Origin: Planctomycetaceae bacterium
GTDB taxonomy: Bacteria; Planctomycetota; Planctomycetia; Planctomycetales; Planctomycetaceae
NCBI GenBank assembly: GCA_019636285.1
Contig: JAHBXV010000041.1
Span: 1 to 55,360 of the forward strand
Length of the DNA stretch: 55,360 nucleotides
Reading direction: 5' to 3'
Part shown: piece by piece, positions 9,531 to 17,806 of the stretch
Position numbering within the stretch: position 1 is the first letter of the stretch
How the letters are laid out: the number at the start of each line of letters is the position of its first letter
Notes under the pieces: generated by a model
What the model saw: the letters and a program-made list of their open reading frames with translations, nothing else
Told to the model about the DNA's origin: nothing
The model's database searches: none
Made by a program: the position numbers and the translations under genes

Positions 9531-9591
9531 CTACCCGAAGCGTCAGCGAGGGAAGTTCTGTTCTCTCTCTCGCTGACGCTTCGGGTTACTA
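9531..9591. repeat. Long palindrome after the membrane protein gene
   Basis: TACCCGAAGCGTCAGCGAGG (about 9533-9552) is repeated inverted as CTCGCTGACGCTTCGGGTTA (about 9570-9589), separated by a CT-rich loop. It starts 14 bp past the stop at 9517, so it may end that transcript, but there is no clear T-tract. This motif is typical of dispersed planctomycete palindromes. Confidence 0.7.
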
Positions 9592-9663
9592 AACCTCGAA
9601 TCAATTTCAGTAAAATAACTGCGGTAAATACCCTCAGTTCGGTGAATAGTCCGAGTTAAGACG

Positions 9664-9690
9664 CGCTGGCGGAGCCAGTGGCACACGAAG
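9664..9690. repeat. Repeat family A, short copy (CTGGCGGAGCCAGTGGCACAC)
   Basis: Half-unit of the palindromic family seen in full at 12739-12814 and 32555-32630: CTGGC/GCCAG stem with a GGA loop, followed by TGGCACACGAA. Confidence 0.65.
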
Positions 9691-9741
9691 GCGATTTGTC
9701 AAAGCATCGCAGATGCGGCCCTCACTGGAATCTGATTGACC

Positions 9742-10983
9742 ATGACGAAGCATGCGTTGCCGCTGAAAACCATTCTGGGCGTGCAGGCCATCTGCCTGAC
9801 GACGCTGGGAATTGCCGTGGCTTTCGGGAAAGCCGATCCGCGACCGACGCGGGTGGAATACCTGACCGGACAGGCCGAGCCATTGTCTCAGCCGATTCCG
9901 CGTTCGACGCCGCTCGTCATCGAGCCGCTGTACGACGACCCGCAGATTGTTTCGGACGAAGAACTGGCCGACGTTCTGCGTAAGTTGCAGCCGCGCTTTC
10001 CCAAGGAAAAGCTGCGACCGAACCTCGTCGAGCATGCCCTGCGCACCTGGTGGATTCGCGCGAAGTTCCAGGATCCCGAGGTGATGTCTGGCGAAGCCAT
10101 GAAGGATTATCTGACCGACCATGGCAAGTACCTGGCCTCGTGGGGTAGCGAGATGCAGCCGCTGCTTTCCGATCGCGAAGCGGGCGTCTCGGTTCGCTGG
10201 GGGAAAGCGGAAGGGGCCTCGGTCCACCACGACCACTGGCTGGCCTGCCTGACGGAAGCCGGGATTGGACTCAACGAACCCGTCTTCACGCCCAATCGCG
10301 AGCGGACGATCGCCGATGTGCTTCACCAGTCGCTGAGCGACTTCCGCGTCGACGAAACCGAAGTCGAATGGTCGGCGATGGCCTTCGGGTTGTGGCTGTC
10401 CCCCATTCGCGAATGGCGATTGGCCGATGGTCGTCAAGTTTCGTTCGACGACCTGGCCGATCGCCTGATGCGGGGCGACAACCGGTTCGGCGTCTGTTCG
10501 GGAACGCACCGGGTCTACTCACTGGCCGTGCTGCTGCGGCTCGACATGGAGTTCGACATCCTGAGCGATCGCGCCCGGGGCGATGTGGAAGCCCATCTGC
10601 GCGAGATTCGCGACCTGATTGCCGTCAGTCAGCGGGAAGATGGGCGCTGGACCGGCACGTGGGCTCAGGGTGCCGCTGCCGCGACGGCTCATCTCGATGA
10701 ACCCCTCTATAAGCAGATCATCGCGACGGGTCATCACCTCGAATGGATGGCCATTGTTCCGGAAGAGTTTCATGTCCCGCGCGAACAGATGTATCGCGCG
10801 GCTGACTGGCTGATCGCCACGACGCGCGACACGCCGGACGACCAAATTCTGGGAATGTATACCTTCTTCAGCCACGTGGCGAACTCTCTGTCGCTGTGGC
10901 GGAAGACGCATCCGTGCGACTTCTGGGCGAGGTATGAAGCGGAAAACGCCCCGGTGTCGGCGGCGACGGCTGTTGGCGAATAG
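9742..10983 (+). CDS. Hypothetical secreted or anchored protein, probable alpha-helical toroid
   Basis: Predicted 413 residues from the ATG at 9742. An N-terminal hydrophobic stretch (about residues 9-27, ILGVQAICLTTLGIAVAF) is a signal peptide or anchor. The rest is almost all helical with repeated features such as VSQREDGRWTGTW (about 295-307) and ATGHHLEWMAI (about 329-339), which resemble the QW-type and His-Glu-Trp turns of (alpha/alpha)6 toroid proteins (terpene cyclase-like, or AGE/GH-like folds). GVCSGTHRVYSLAVLLRLD (about 255-273) is the most conserved-looking stretch. No function is assigned. It follows the GT-C-like gene and has its own terminator at 11051-11101. Confidence 0.7.
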   Translation: MTKHALPLKTILGVQAICLTTLGIAVAFGKADPRPTRVEYLTGQAEPLSQPIPRSTPLVIEPLYDDPQIVSDEELADVLRKLQPRFPKEKLRPNLVEHALRTWWIRAKFQDPEVMSGEAMKDYLTDHGKYLASWGSEMQPLLSDREAGVSVRWGKAEGASVHHDHWLACLTEAGIGLNEPVFTPNRERTIADVLHQSLSDFRVDETEVEWSAMAFGLWLSPIREWRLADGRQVSFDDLADRLMRGDNRFGVCSGTHRVYSLAVLLRLDMEFDILSDRARGDVEAHLREIRDLIAVSQREDGRWTGTWAQGAAAATAHLDEPLYKQIIATGHHLEWMAIVPEEFHVPREQMYRAADWLIATTRDTPDDQILGMYTFFSHVANSLSLWRKTHPCDFWARYEAENAPVSAATAVGE

Positions 10984-11050
10984 TCGAAGGCAGCGCTCCC
11001 CGTTGGGTCGCGGCTAAATGGGGCCGCGTTGGGATGCCGTGAAAACGAAG

Positions 11051-11101
11051 TCACCGGTTCGCCGCGCGATTTTGAAGCGCGGCCAACCGGTGAATTTTTT
11101 T
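11051..11101 (+). terminator. Rho-independent terminator after the 9742-10983 gene
   Basis: A 17-nt stem, TCACCGGTTCGCCGCGC (11051-11067) with GCGCGGCCAACCGGTGA (11077-11093, one internal mismatch), is followed by ATTTTTTT. Strong plus-strand terminator 68 bp after the stop; because it lies between convergent genes it may work in both directions. Confidence 0.85.
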
Positions 11102-11126
11102 CGTCGGAGCGAACGGTCCTCGTGGA

Positions 11127-11684
11127 CTACTTCATGAAGAAGTCCGACGGGCCCTTCAGCGTGTAGTACGGGTACTGAACCAGTCCCGCCGGGACGGGGC
11201 CCTGGGGATAGACCATGTTCTGCGGCCAGTCGTAGCGGTACGAATGGTAGTGCTGCGGGTGGCCATGCTTGCAGCCGTAACCGCAGTGGCGGCATCCACC
11301 CGACGGGCAGGCGTGTCCGCCTTGGCAGAACTCGCAGCCGCCATGAGCCTGCGGCCCCGCCATGTACCGGGGATTCTTGTGAGTCGAATAGTACCCTTCG
11401 GGACCGGCGTAGAACCCGCCTTCGTAGCCGAAGTTATTGTCTTTGTAGCCGCTGAACGGCCGGAAATCGTGATGGTGCGAGTGCCTGGCATGCTCGCCGT
11501 AGCCAGGAGCCGTTCCGATGATCGGGCCCTGGGCCGCGCCGGGAGGCGGGAGTTCGGGGACGACCGTGGGGGCCGGTTCCGCGGCCGGTGACTGGCCCCG
11601 GAAGAGTTTCGGGAGCCCGCAGTCGCCAATCGCGGGTGTGATAGCCACGAGGGCCGCAAGAATCCACAGATCGCGCTGGTTCAT
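11127..11684 (-). CDS. Small secreted Gly/His/Tyr/Cys-rich protein
   Basis: Predicted 185 residues from the ATG at 11684 (MNQRDLWILAALVAITPAIG). The N-terminal ~20 residues form a signal peptide or lipoprotein-like leader with a Cys at about residue 22 (GDCGLPK), so lipidation is possible though the lipobox is poor. A Pro/Ala-rich spacer follows, then a His/Tyr/Gly-rich section and a cluster of closely spaced Cys and His (CEFCQGG, then CPSGGCRHCGYGCKHG) at about residues 120-145 that could bind metal. The C terminus is Tyr/Pro-rich. No family recognised. It resembles in composition the small proteins at 42653 and 43259. Confidence 0.7.
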   Translation of the reverse strand: MNQRDLWILAALVAITPAIGDCGLPKLFRGQSPAAEPAPTVVPELPPPGAAQGPIIGTAPGYGEHARHSHHHDFRPFSGYKDNNFGYEGGFYAGPEGYYSTHKNPRYMAGPQAHGGCEFCQGGHACPSGGCRHCGYGCKHGHPQHYHSYRYDWPQNMVYPQGPVPAGLVQYPYYTLKGPSDFFMK

Positions 11685-11960
11685 CGTCAAACCACTCCCG
11701 ACGAAACGTCCCTGTTACCGAACCCGTCTTGATCCGCGACCGGATGCGGGTATCGTCACGAGTTCTATCGGCAGATTCGTCGGCAAAATCCGGCGAAACC
11801 GGGAATAAGGCACACCCCGCACAACCGGACTCCGTGGAACTTGTTGCAGTCTCTGCCCGGACCTGCTAGATTTTCCAAAAGCCGCAGCTCATTTGGTCTC
11901 TCGGTAGTTGTTGCCGGGCAACAACTTGCGGCATCCGCTGATTCGCGAAGGAGTGCGACC

Positions 11961-12704
11961 GTGTACGTGGCCGCGTCGTCACAGTGTTTTGCAGACCTCC
12001 CGTTCTCCGAGGCCTGCCAGCAACTCACCGAACTCGAGTACGATCGGGTTGAGATCTGGCTGGATGCGGCTGGGAAACATCTCAGTCCGGCCCAGGTCGC
12101 CGCCGATCCCGAAGCCTTTCTGAAGACGTACCGCGAATTGACGCGTCTGACCCCGGTCGCCTTTGACCTGGAGCAGGATGTTCCCATCGAGGTTTTCGAA
12201 GGACTCTGCCGCGTCGCGAAGCTCTTGCGCATCACGCAGATTACGATTCCATCAGCGGAACTCGGGACTCCTTTTAATGAGGAAGTCGACCGCCTGCGTA
12301 AGCGGCTGCTGGTCGCGAATCAGTCGGGCCTGCGATTGTCGCTTACCACGCGCATCGGCCAACTGACGGAAGACCCGCGCACCGCTGTCGAACTCTGCCA
12401 GGCGATTCAGGGGCTGGGGCTCACGCTCGACGTCAGCCACTACCTGGTGGGCCCGCATGCCGGTCAGTCGCACGACTCGGTCTTTCCGTACGTTTACCAC
12501 ATGCACCTGCGCGACACGTCCCCCACGGAATTGCAAGTTCCGGTCGGGTTGGGCGAAGTCGATTACGGCCGACTGGTGGCGATGCTCCGCCGGTACGACT
12601 ACCAGCGGGCTCTCTCGGTCAACATTCTGCCGCATCTGCTCAAGGGGTCGGACCGGGCGCTCGAGATGCGCAAGCTGCGCATGCTCCTCGAAACGCTGCT
12701 GTGA
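11961..12704 (+). CDS. Sugar phosphate isomerase/epimerase-like TIM-barrel protein
   Basis: A GTG at 11961, 8 nt after GAAGGAG, gives 247 residues; the frame extends upstream to 11841 but without a ribosome-binding site. The product resembles the AP-endonuclease-2/xylose isomerase-like TIM-barrel family: EYDRVEIWLD near the N terminus (metal-ligand Glu), a central strand LTLDVSHYLVG with Asp and His, and VYHMHLRDT with HxHxRD, the usual metal-binding order. The family includes sugar isomerases and endonuclease IV; the 247-residue length and HxHLRD motif fit an isomerase or epimerase. Substrate unknown, no operon context. Confidence 0.78.
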   Translation: MYVAASSQCFADLPFSEACQQLTELEYDRVEIWLDAAGKHLSPAQVAADPEAFLKTYRELTRLTPVAFDLEQDVPIEVFEGLCRVAKLLRITQITIPSAELGTPFNEEVDRLRKRLLVANQSGLRLSLTTRIGQLTEDPRTAVELCQAIQGLGLTLDVSHYLVGPHAGQSHDSVFPYVYHMHLRDTSPTELQVPVGLGEVDYGRLVAMLRRYDYQRALSVNILPHLLKGSDRALEMRKLRMLLETLL

Positions 12705-12738
12705 CGGTCGCCCAGCGATCCGGGTGTGCGGTCGGCGC

Positions 12739-12814
12739 GTGCCACTGGCTTCGCCAGTGCATCTTGCCATGGTCGATGAACTTAAGACACACTGGCAAAG
12801 CCAGTGGCACACGA
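12739..12814. repeat. Repeat family A, full composite copy
   Basis: GTGCCACTGGCTTCGCCAGT at the left and ACTGGCAAAGCCAGTGGCAC at the right bracket a conserved middle (GTCGA and CTTAAG). The copy at 32555-32630 is the same element in the opposite direction. It starts 35 bp past the isomerase stop and ends 20 bp before the stop of the convergent ybjQ-like gene. Confidence 0.85.
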
Positions 12815-12834
12815 AGATGAAGCCGTGACAATTA

Positions 12835-13167
12835 CTAGCGCGCGGCTTTCGTGACGCGCACGGCCGTGCCGCTGGCGGTCACCATCAGCATGCTTCCCTG
12901 ACCGCCCACGGTCTCGTAGTCGAGATCGATGCCGATGACAGCGTTCGCCCCCATGGCGGCCGCGTTCTCGCCCAGTTCCTGCAGCGCCACATCGCGGGCG
13001 CGTCGCAGTTCGCGCTCGTAGGTTGCCGAACGTCCTCCGACAATGTCGCGAATTCCCGCGAACAGATCCTTAAAGACATTCGCTCCCATGATCGCTTCGC
13101 CGGTCACGATGCCGAGGTATTCCTGAACGGCGTGGCCATCCAGCGTATTGGTGGTGCTGAAAATCAT
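12835..13167 (-). CDS. YbjQ/UPF0145 family protein
   Basis: The ATG at 13167 gives 110 residues starting [20 protein letters not shown]. The family signature is clear: [29 protein letters not shown] (about residues 20-47) and [20 protein letters not shown] (about 70-89). These small proteins form pentameric or decameric rings and have been annotated as heavy-metal-binding, but the biochemical role is not established. Monocistronic, convergent with the isomerase gene. Confidence 0.9.
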   Translation of the reverse strand: MIFSTTNTLDGHAVQEYLGIVTGEAIMGANVFKDLFAGIRDIVGGRSATYERELRRARDVALQELGENAAAMGANAVIGIDLDYETVGGQGSMLMVTASGTAVRVTKAAR

Positions 13168-13254
13168 GAAGGGGGCGTTCCTTTGGGTTTGGGGCAAGCG
13201 ACGGAGCTTCGACACTAATCACGGCTAACGCGGCTCGGCCAGGAATGGTTCAAA

Positions 13255-13320
13255 ATTCCATTGTTCCCAAGCTCCCGCGAAAACAGGGCTACTGGGGCGG
13301 GGGGGCCGGTCTTTTGTCCA
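13255..13320. repeat. Repeat family E copy (AAGCTCCCGCGAAAA)
   Basis: The stretch from GTTCCCAAGCTCCCGCGAAA through GGTCTTTTGTCCAAAA resembles 55030-55100 (CCAGGCTCCCGCGAAAATAA ... GGTCTATTGTCCAAGA). Non-coding and dispersed, part of the 299-bp interval between divergent genes. Confidence 0.55.
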
Positions 13321-13466
13321 AAAAACCGGTGACAGTTTGTCATTCGCAACGGCGACAGCCGGTCATGATGCCTCTGCCTGGGAAACAAGAGGAATCCGGT
13401 TATGGTTTGCGACGTCTCGCGGTTTGAAGCGTGAAGCAATTCAATTCCCTGTCTTGGGCCAAGACC

Positions 13467-14270
13467 ATGCCTGCTCCTCGCGGTGCGTTCCTGACGGCTG
13501 ACTGGCGCTGGCTGATGATGGCCAACTATGCAATCGATTCGGAACTGTTGTCGCCCTATGTTCCCGTGGGGACCGAACTCGATCGTTACGAAGGCACGAC
13601 TTACGTCAGCCTCGTCGGCTTCCGATTCCTCAACACCCGCGTGCTGGGGTTGTCGCTGCCGGGCCATCGCGACTTCGACGAGGTGAACCTGCGGTTCTAC
13701 GTCCGACGACGCGAGGCGGATGGCTGGCGGCGCGGGGTGGTCTTTCTGAAGGAAGTCGTCGTCCGTCGCCTGATCTCCTGGGTTGCCCGCACGATCTATC
13801 ACGAAAACTACGTGACCCGGCCGGTGGCTTCGCGCATACAGGTTCCTACGGAAGCCGGTGGCGGGGGCTCGGTCTGGTATCGCTGGGGCGACGGCGAGGG
13901 AATTACCGCGTCAGCCGATTTCTCGGGAGAGCCGGCCGCGCTGGCTGCGGGAGGTTTTGACGAATTCATCGCCGAGCATTACTGGGGCTACACCCGGCGT
14001 CGCGACGGCAAGACGCTCGCCTACGAAGTTGCCCATCCTACCTGGAAAACCTGGTCGGCGAGGAATTTTCAGCTCACGGGCGATCTTGAGGCCCTGTATG
14101 GCCCGTTCGCAAACGCCCTGCGAGAAAAGCCGGCCAGCGTCTTCGTGGCCGATGGATCGGCCGTCTCCGTGAGTTGGGGTCAACGTCTGTTGGCCGCAGT
14201 GGAAGCAAACCCATTCTCAAAGTTGGAACCAGCCGCAGAAATTTCTTTGAGCTCTGATCCCGTCGTCTGA
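13467..14270 (+). CDS. DUF2071 (YqjF-like) family protein
   Basis: About 267 residues from ATG 13467 (MPAPRGAFLTADWRWLMMAN), or 279 from a GTG at 13431; neither has a clear ribosome-binding site. The pattern FLTADWRWLMMANYAID, LLSPYVPVGTELD, TYVSLVGFRFLNTRV, FDEVNLRFYVR and RRGVVFLKEVV is that of the YqjF/DUF2071 family, seen in many bacteria and of unknown biochemistry (related to acetoacetate decarboxylase-like folds). The frame ends at 14270, close to the next small gene. Confidence 0.85.
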   Translation: MPAPRGAFLTADWRWLMMANYAIDSELLSPYVPVGTELDRYEGTTYVSLVGFRFLNTRVLGLSLPGHRDFDEVNLRFYVRRREADGWRRGVVFLKEVVVRRLISWVARTIYHENYVTRPVASRIQVPTEAGGGGSVWYRWGDGEGITASADFSGEPAALAAGGFDEFIAEHYWGYTRRRDGKTLAYEVAHPTWKTWSARNFQLTGDLEALYGPFANALREKPASVFVADGSAVSVSWGQRLLAAVEANPFSKLEPAAEISLSSDPVV

Positions 14271-14409
14271 TCTCTTCGTATTCCCAGATGAAGAACGCTG
14301 CCCGACGCACGGCGGCAAAGCTGGGCGAAAGTGGTTGTTGAGCCGAACTCTCGGGCCGCGAGAAACGGGGAATCCACCCGGTTTCGTTGCCACGCGAAAG
14401 GCGACAACC

Positions 14410-14712
14410 ATGTTTACACCTAAGAATCACGCGCCAGAAGAATGGGGTCCGCCGTTCCCGTGGGCCGAAGCACACGGTCTGAGAACGACCAACCACGGTC
14501 CGCCAGCCACCACGGATCCGACGCTGGACCGCGAATACTGCCTCGATTGCATCGACAAGGCTCATTTCCCGTGGCTGATGCGCTACGGGCAGCATGCTCT
14601 GAAGGATCGGGACGCTGAAACGCTGCGGCGGATGTCGGCGCTGGCACGGCGGACGGCCGCCCGGCGGAGCTTTTACGACACGCACATCAAGGGCCATCAC
14701 GCCAAGACCTAG
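14410..14712 (+). CDS. Small hypothetical protein upstream of hsp20
   Basis: Predicted 100 residues from the ATG at 14410 (MFTPKNHAPEEWGPPFPWAE). Hydrophilic, with a short CLDC pair (EYCLDCIDKAHFPWLM, about residues 45-60) and a basic C terminus ending HIKGHHAKT. No family recognised. It ends 50 bp before hsp20 on the same strand and may be co-transcribed. The longer upstream frame (to 14335) is less likely to be translated. Confidence 0.55.
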   Translation: MFTPKNHAPEEWGPPFPWAEAHGLRTTNHGPPATTDPTLDREYCLDCIDKAHFPWLMRYGQHALKDRDAETLRRMSALARRTAARRSFYDTHIKGHHAKT

Positions 14713-14762
14713 CAAGGGCTCGGTCCTCTGGTAGAAGGCCCCGAAACGACGAGGAGACCATC

Positions 14763-15215
14763 ATGAACACCACGCTGACCCCTTGGAAAAATCGGATGTT
14801 GTCGGACTGGTTCGATGTCGAACCGTTCCGCGGCTTTGGGAATGAAATGAACGAACTGATGGCTCGGATGACCGGCGACCTGCCGGCGATCGGCATGCCG
14901 AAGCTCGACCTAGCCGAAACCGACAGTGAACTGCACGTGACGATGGACGTGCCGGGCATTCGCCCCGAAGATCTGAGCGTCGAAGTGAAAGGAGACATCC
15001 TGTACGTCAGTGGCAAGTCGACGGATGAAAAGAAGGAAGAAGGGAAGCACTTCCATCGCGTGGAACGCCGCACGGGCGAATTCCACCGAACCGTTCCGCT
15101 CCCGGCGGCCGTGAACCCCGACGCCGTCAACGCGGAACTGAAGGACGGAGTTCTCACCATCACGCTGCCGAAGGTTCAGGAAGCGGTGACCAAAAAGGTC
15201 GCGATCCGCGGGTAG
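14763..15215 (+). CDS. Hsp20 family small heat shock protein
   Basis: Small heat-shock proteins hold unfolded proteins without using ATP. The 150-residue product has an alpha-crystallin domain from about residue 45: LDLAETDSELHVTMDVPGI, then VEVKGDILYVSGKST, then a FHRTVPLPAAVNPDAVNAEL-type segment and a GVLTITLPK edge strand at about 136-144, followed by a short tail ending VAIRG. The start has a good AGGAG at about 14750-14754. Full length; single copy here with no chaperone neighbour. Confidence 0.94.
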   Translation: MNTTLTPWKNRMLSDWFDVEPFRGFGNEMNELMARMTGDLPAIGMPKLDLAETDSELHVTMDVPGIRPEDLSVEVKGDILYVSGKSTDEKKEEGKHFHRVERRTGEFHRTVPLPAAVNPDAVNAELKDGVLTITLPKVQEAVTKKVAIRG

Positions 15216-15242
15216 CGTTCAGACAGTGAGGACTCGAACAGT

Positions 15243-15271
15243 CAGCCCCGGGATTCCCCATTCCGGGGCTG
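15243..15271 (+). terminator. Probable terminator of hsp20
   Basis: A 9-bp perfect stem, CAGCCCCGG (15243-15251) with CCGGGGCTG (15263-15271), lies 28 bp past the hsp20 stop. It lacks a T-tract, so termination efficiency is uncertain. Confidence 0.55.
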
Positions 15272-15346
15272 ATTGCTGCGCGGACCTTGAAAAGCCGGCG
15301 ACTCTGTCGCCTGTCTTCGCTTTTTTATAAACCGCAGGCAAGGCAA

Positions 15347-16099
15347 TCACTCAGCCGACTTCGCACGCCTGGGCTTGGGCCGCAGGTAGATTTCCGAGCC
15401 ATTGTTCCGGTGCTCGATCTCAAAGAGTTCGCTGACACGCAGGAGATCGCTCCACTTCTTGTAGCCGTAGTTGACCGGCGAGAGTGAGCCACTGTTTGAA
15501 ATGAATGATCCCACCCGGGCGAGATGGGACCAGCCATTGTCGTCGGCAGTTTGCTCGACGGCCGTGCGAAGCAGCCGTACCAACGACGTATCTCCTCGCA
15601 ACTCCTTGCGAGACTTCCTGGTTGGTGTTGCAGTTCCATCGGTTGCCGACGTTACCTCATCAGGAATCTCGATGTTCTCGGTATAGATGAATTGAGAACA
15701 GGCTTTGACGAAGGCTTCAGGGGTCTTCTTCTCGCCAAACCCATAGACCTTCAGTCCGTCGGCAAGAATCCGCATGACGAGAGGCGTAAAGTCCGAGTCA
15801 CTCGTCATCAATGCAAATGCATCCAGGGATTTTGTGTACAACAAATCCATGGCATCGATGATGATGGCCGAATCGACGGCGTTCTTGCCCGACGTATAGG
15901 CAAACTGCTGAACGGGGACGACTGCGAACGGGTGCAGTTGCTGCTCCCATCCATGCATTGACGGGCTCTTCCAATTTGCGTACGCACGCCGAATGTTCGT
16001 CACGCCGTATTGGGACAGCTCGTTCAGCACCCCCGACACACTGCGGAAGCTCACGTTTTCGCAGTCGATCAAGAGAGCGATTTTGCCGGTTGTCTCCAT
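15347..16099 (-). CDS. NYN-domain (LabA/PIN-like) protein with C-terminal LOTUS/OST-HTH region
   Basis: The ATG at 16099 gives 250 residues. The N-terminal ~155 residues are an NYN domain: KIALLIDCENVS (about 6-17, catalytic-type Asp), then VDSAIIIDAMDLLY, ALMTSDSDFTPLVMRI and LKVYGFGEKKTP, the usual set of metal-binding Asp of PIN-like RNases. The C-terminal ~70 residues (LVRLLRTAVEQ through VGSFISNSGS, YGYKKWSDLLRVSELFEIE) fit a winged-helix LOTUS/OST-HTH domain, which in other proteins binds RNA. This suggests an RNA-directed nuclease or decay factor. The frame runs far upstream to 16669 through the antisense of the M42 gene, which is not coding. Confidence 0.85.
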   Translation of the reverse strand: METTGKIALLIDCENVSFRSVSGVLNELSQYGVTNIRRAYANWKSPSMHGWEQQLHPFAVVPVQQFAYTSGKNAVDSAIIIDAMDLLYTKSLDAFALMTSDSDFTPLVMRILADGLKVYGFGEKKTPEAFVKACSQFIYTENIEIPDEVTSATDGTATPTRKSRKELRGDTSLVRLLRTAVEQTADDNGWSHLARVGSFISNSGSLSPVNYGYKKWSDLLRVSELFEIEHRNNGSEIYLRPKPRRAKSAE

Positions 16100-16155
16100 T
16101 GACAGCGTCCCATCCGGTTGAAGACTCAAAGACCGGCAATGCCGTCGCCGGCTTT

Positions 16156-17214
16156 TCAGGGCGTGAAGTCGTCGGTTGGCGACAGGGCCAGGCAGAACTT
16201 GGCGATCAGTTCGGCGGCGTTTTCGAGGTCGTCGAACGAGACCATTTCGCAGGGGCTGTGCATGTAACGGTTCGGGATGCAGACCAGCCCGGTGCCGACT
16301 CCCGCCCGTGAGAGTTGCAGTTGAGCCGCGTCGTTGCTGGCGGGGTAGGCGAGACCGTTGATCTGTACCGGCAAGCCGTGCTGGGCAGCCTGCTCGTTGA
16401 GTTTCCGGAAGACAACCGGATTGACGTTCGCCCCGCGATAGAGAACCGGCCCCTTTCCAAGTTTGACCTTGCCGAACTGGTTCTCGTCGATCGTCGGGCA
16501 GTCGGTTGCGTGCGTGACGTCGACCACAATGCCCAGTTGAGGATCGATGCCGAACGCGCTGGTCTGCACGCCGCGCAGGCCGATCTCTTCCTGGACCGTG
16601 GAGACCGCGAAGACAGCCGCCTGGGGATTGGCCTCGCTCACGCGGCGCGCGGCTGACATCACCGTCCACGCGCCGACTTTGTTATCCATTGCAGTGGCGC
16701 GGGCGAGATTATTCCGCATCGGTTGAATGGCGAGCGTCGCGGTGATCGGGTCGCCGGGCTGTACGAGGCCGCGCGCTTCCTCACCATTGGCGAAACCGCA
16801 GTCGACCCACAGATTTTTGATCTCCGGAACGGCCTTGCGTTCGTCCTGACTGAGGAGGTGAATCGGTTTGCGGGCGATCACGCCGGGAATGGGGCCGGAT
16901 TCGGCCCAGACCTGGACCGACTGGCCCAGCAGAATCTGAGGATCCCAGCCGCCGATCGCGTGAACCCATACGAATCCACGATCGTCGATATTTTTCACCA
17001 TCAGGCCGATCTGGTCGCAGTGGCCGGCCAGCATGACGCGCGGCGAACCGGTGGGATTCACCCCGACAATGACGTTTCCGTGAATATCCGTGGTTACCTC
17101 CGACGCGAAGTTACCCGCGTAATCACGCACAACATCCTGCACCGGCCGCTCGAAGCCGGAGGGACTGGGAGTCAGGAGGAGGCGATCCAGAAACACGCGG
17201 TCGGAGGCAAGCAT
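16156..17214 (-). CDS. M42 family metallopeptidase (glutamyl aminopeptidase-like)
   Basis: M42 enzymes are cobalt- or zinc-dependent aminopeptidases forming dodecameric shells. The ATG at 17214 gives 352 residues. Visible metal ligands and catalytic residues: AGHCDQIGLMV (about residues 62-72, His/Asp), ATAMDNKVGAW (Asp), the EE pair in STVQEEIGLRG, the Asp in VDVTHATD, and the final His in RYMHSPCEMVSF, in family order. Full length. Ends 56 bp upstream of the NYN gene start on the same strand, so co-transcription is possible. Substrate preference cannot be told from sequence. Confidence 0.93.
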   Translation of the reverse strand: MLASDRVFLDRLLLTPSPSGFERPVQDVVRDYAGNFASEVTTDIHGNVIVGVNPTGSPRVMLAGHCDQIGLMVKNIDDRGFVWVHAIGGWDPQILLGQSVQVWAESGPIPGVIARKPIHLLSQDERKAVPEIKNLWVDCGFANGEEARGLVQPGDPITATLAIQPMRNNLARATAMDNKVGAWTVMSAARRVSEANPQAAVFAVSTVQEEIGLRGVQTSAFGIDPQLGIVVDVTHATDCPTIDENQFGKVKLGKGPVLYRGANVNPVVFRKLNEQAAQHGLPVQINGLAYPASNDAAQLQLSRAGVGTGLVCIPNRYMHSPCEMVSFDDLENAAELIAKFCLALSPTDDFTP

Positions 17215-17354
17215 GGGTTCATGAATCCAAAATTGAACAGGGCTTGATGCGAAGAACACACAAAGAGCGAAGTTTAGGTGAACCTCGGCCGTGCTTGGAG
17301 TTTCTCAAGTGTGCGAGAGCAATTCTCAATTCTGCGAGAAGAACGGGATTTCTT

Positions 17355-17390
17355 TTGACGAATTCGCTGCGAGACCAGTACAGTCTGGTC
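17355..17390 (+). promoter_or_regulatory. Candidate promoter with overlapping inverted repeat
   Basis: TTGACG (17355-17360), an 18-bp spacer and TACAGT (17379-17384) make a sigma-70-like pair upstream of the BON gene. The -10-like box sits inside GACCAG-TACAGT-CTGGTC (17373-17390), an inverted repeat that could be an operator. Inferred from pattern only. Confidence 0.35.
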
Positions 17391-17562
17391 GGACAAAGCG
17401 GTGATTTGGCTGGGAGCCATTCAAGCCTCGTTCCCAACGGGGTGCAAGCTCGTCGCGTTCGTTGAGTTACCGCGTTCGTCCTGGGCCTGCGACGATCTCT
17501 GAAGAAGCGCTCTTCTTCGATCCACCTGTCCGCGGGCCATGTCAACTGGAAGGATTCGCATT

Positions 17563-17796
17563 ATGGCGACCATTGCCGCCGAAGCCCCACATGGAAAAAC
17601 ACTCCCTCAGGCCGAACAACAGGTGCGGGCCGTTGCGGGCGGCCTCATTCGCGGTCTTCGCGTTGAACTCAATGGCGAGGGCCATGTCGTCGTGACAGGC
17701 CGCGCGGCCACTTACTACGCGAAGCAGCTCGCCACGCACGCCGTGCAGGCCGTGTGCGACGTCGCGCAGGTCCACAACGACATCCAGGTCGGCTAA
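17563..17796 (+). CDS. Small BON-domain protein
   Basis: 77 residues from the ATG at 17563, with a purine-rich GGAAGG at 17548-17553. The product is a bare BON-like domain: LRVELNGEGHVVVTGRAATYYAKQLATHAVQAVCDVAQVHNDIQV matches the alpha-beta pattern (key features: central V-x-V-x-G turn, and the terminal V-x-N-x-I/L-x-V strand). BON domains bind phospholipids or membranes in secreted proteins such as OsmY, but this one has no signal peptide. Located between divergent M42 and convergent plsY. Confidence 0.75.
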   Translation: MATIAAEAPHGKTLPQAEQQVRAVAGGLIRGLRVELNGEGHVVVTGRAATYYAKQLATHAVQAVCDVAQVHNDIQVG

Positions 17797-17806
17797 TGCC
17801 GGGATT

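Noticed and set aside
13200-13440. tRNA gene in the gap before the DUF2071 gene
   Set aside because: GTTCAAAATTCC resembles a T-arm, but no acceptor or anticodon arm could be paired around it.
15347-16669. Extension of the NYN frame upstream to 16669
   Set aside because: The extra 190 codons are antisense to the M42 peptidase and have no recognisable domain; the METTGK start at 16099 fits the NYN family.
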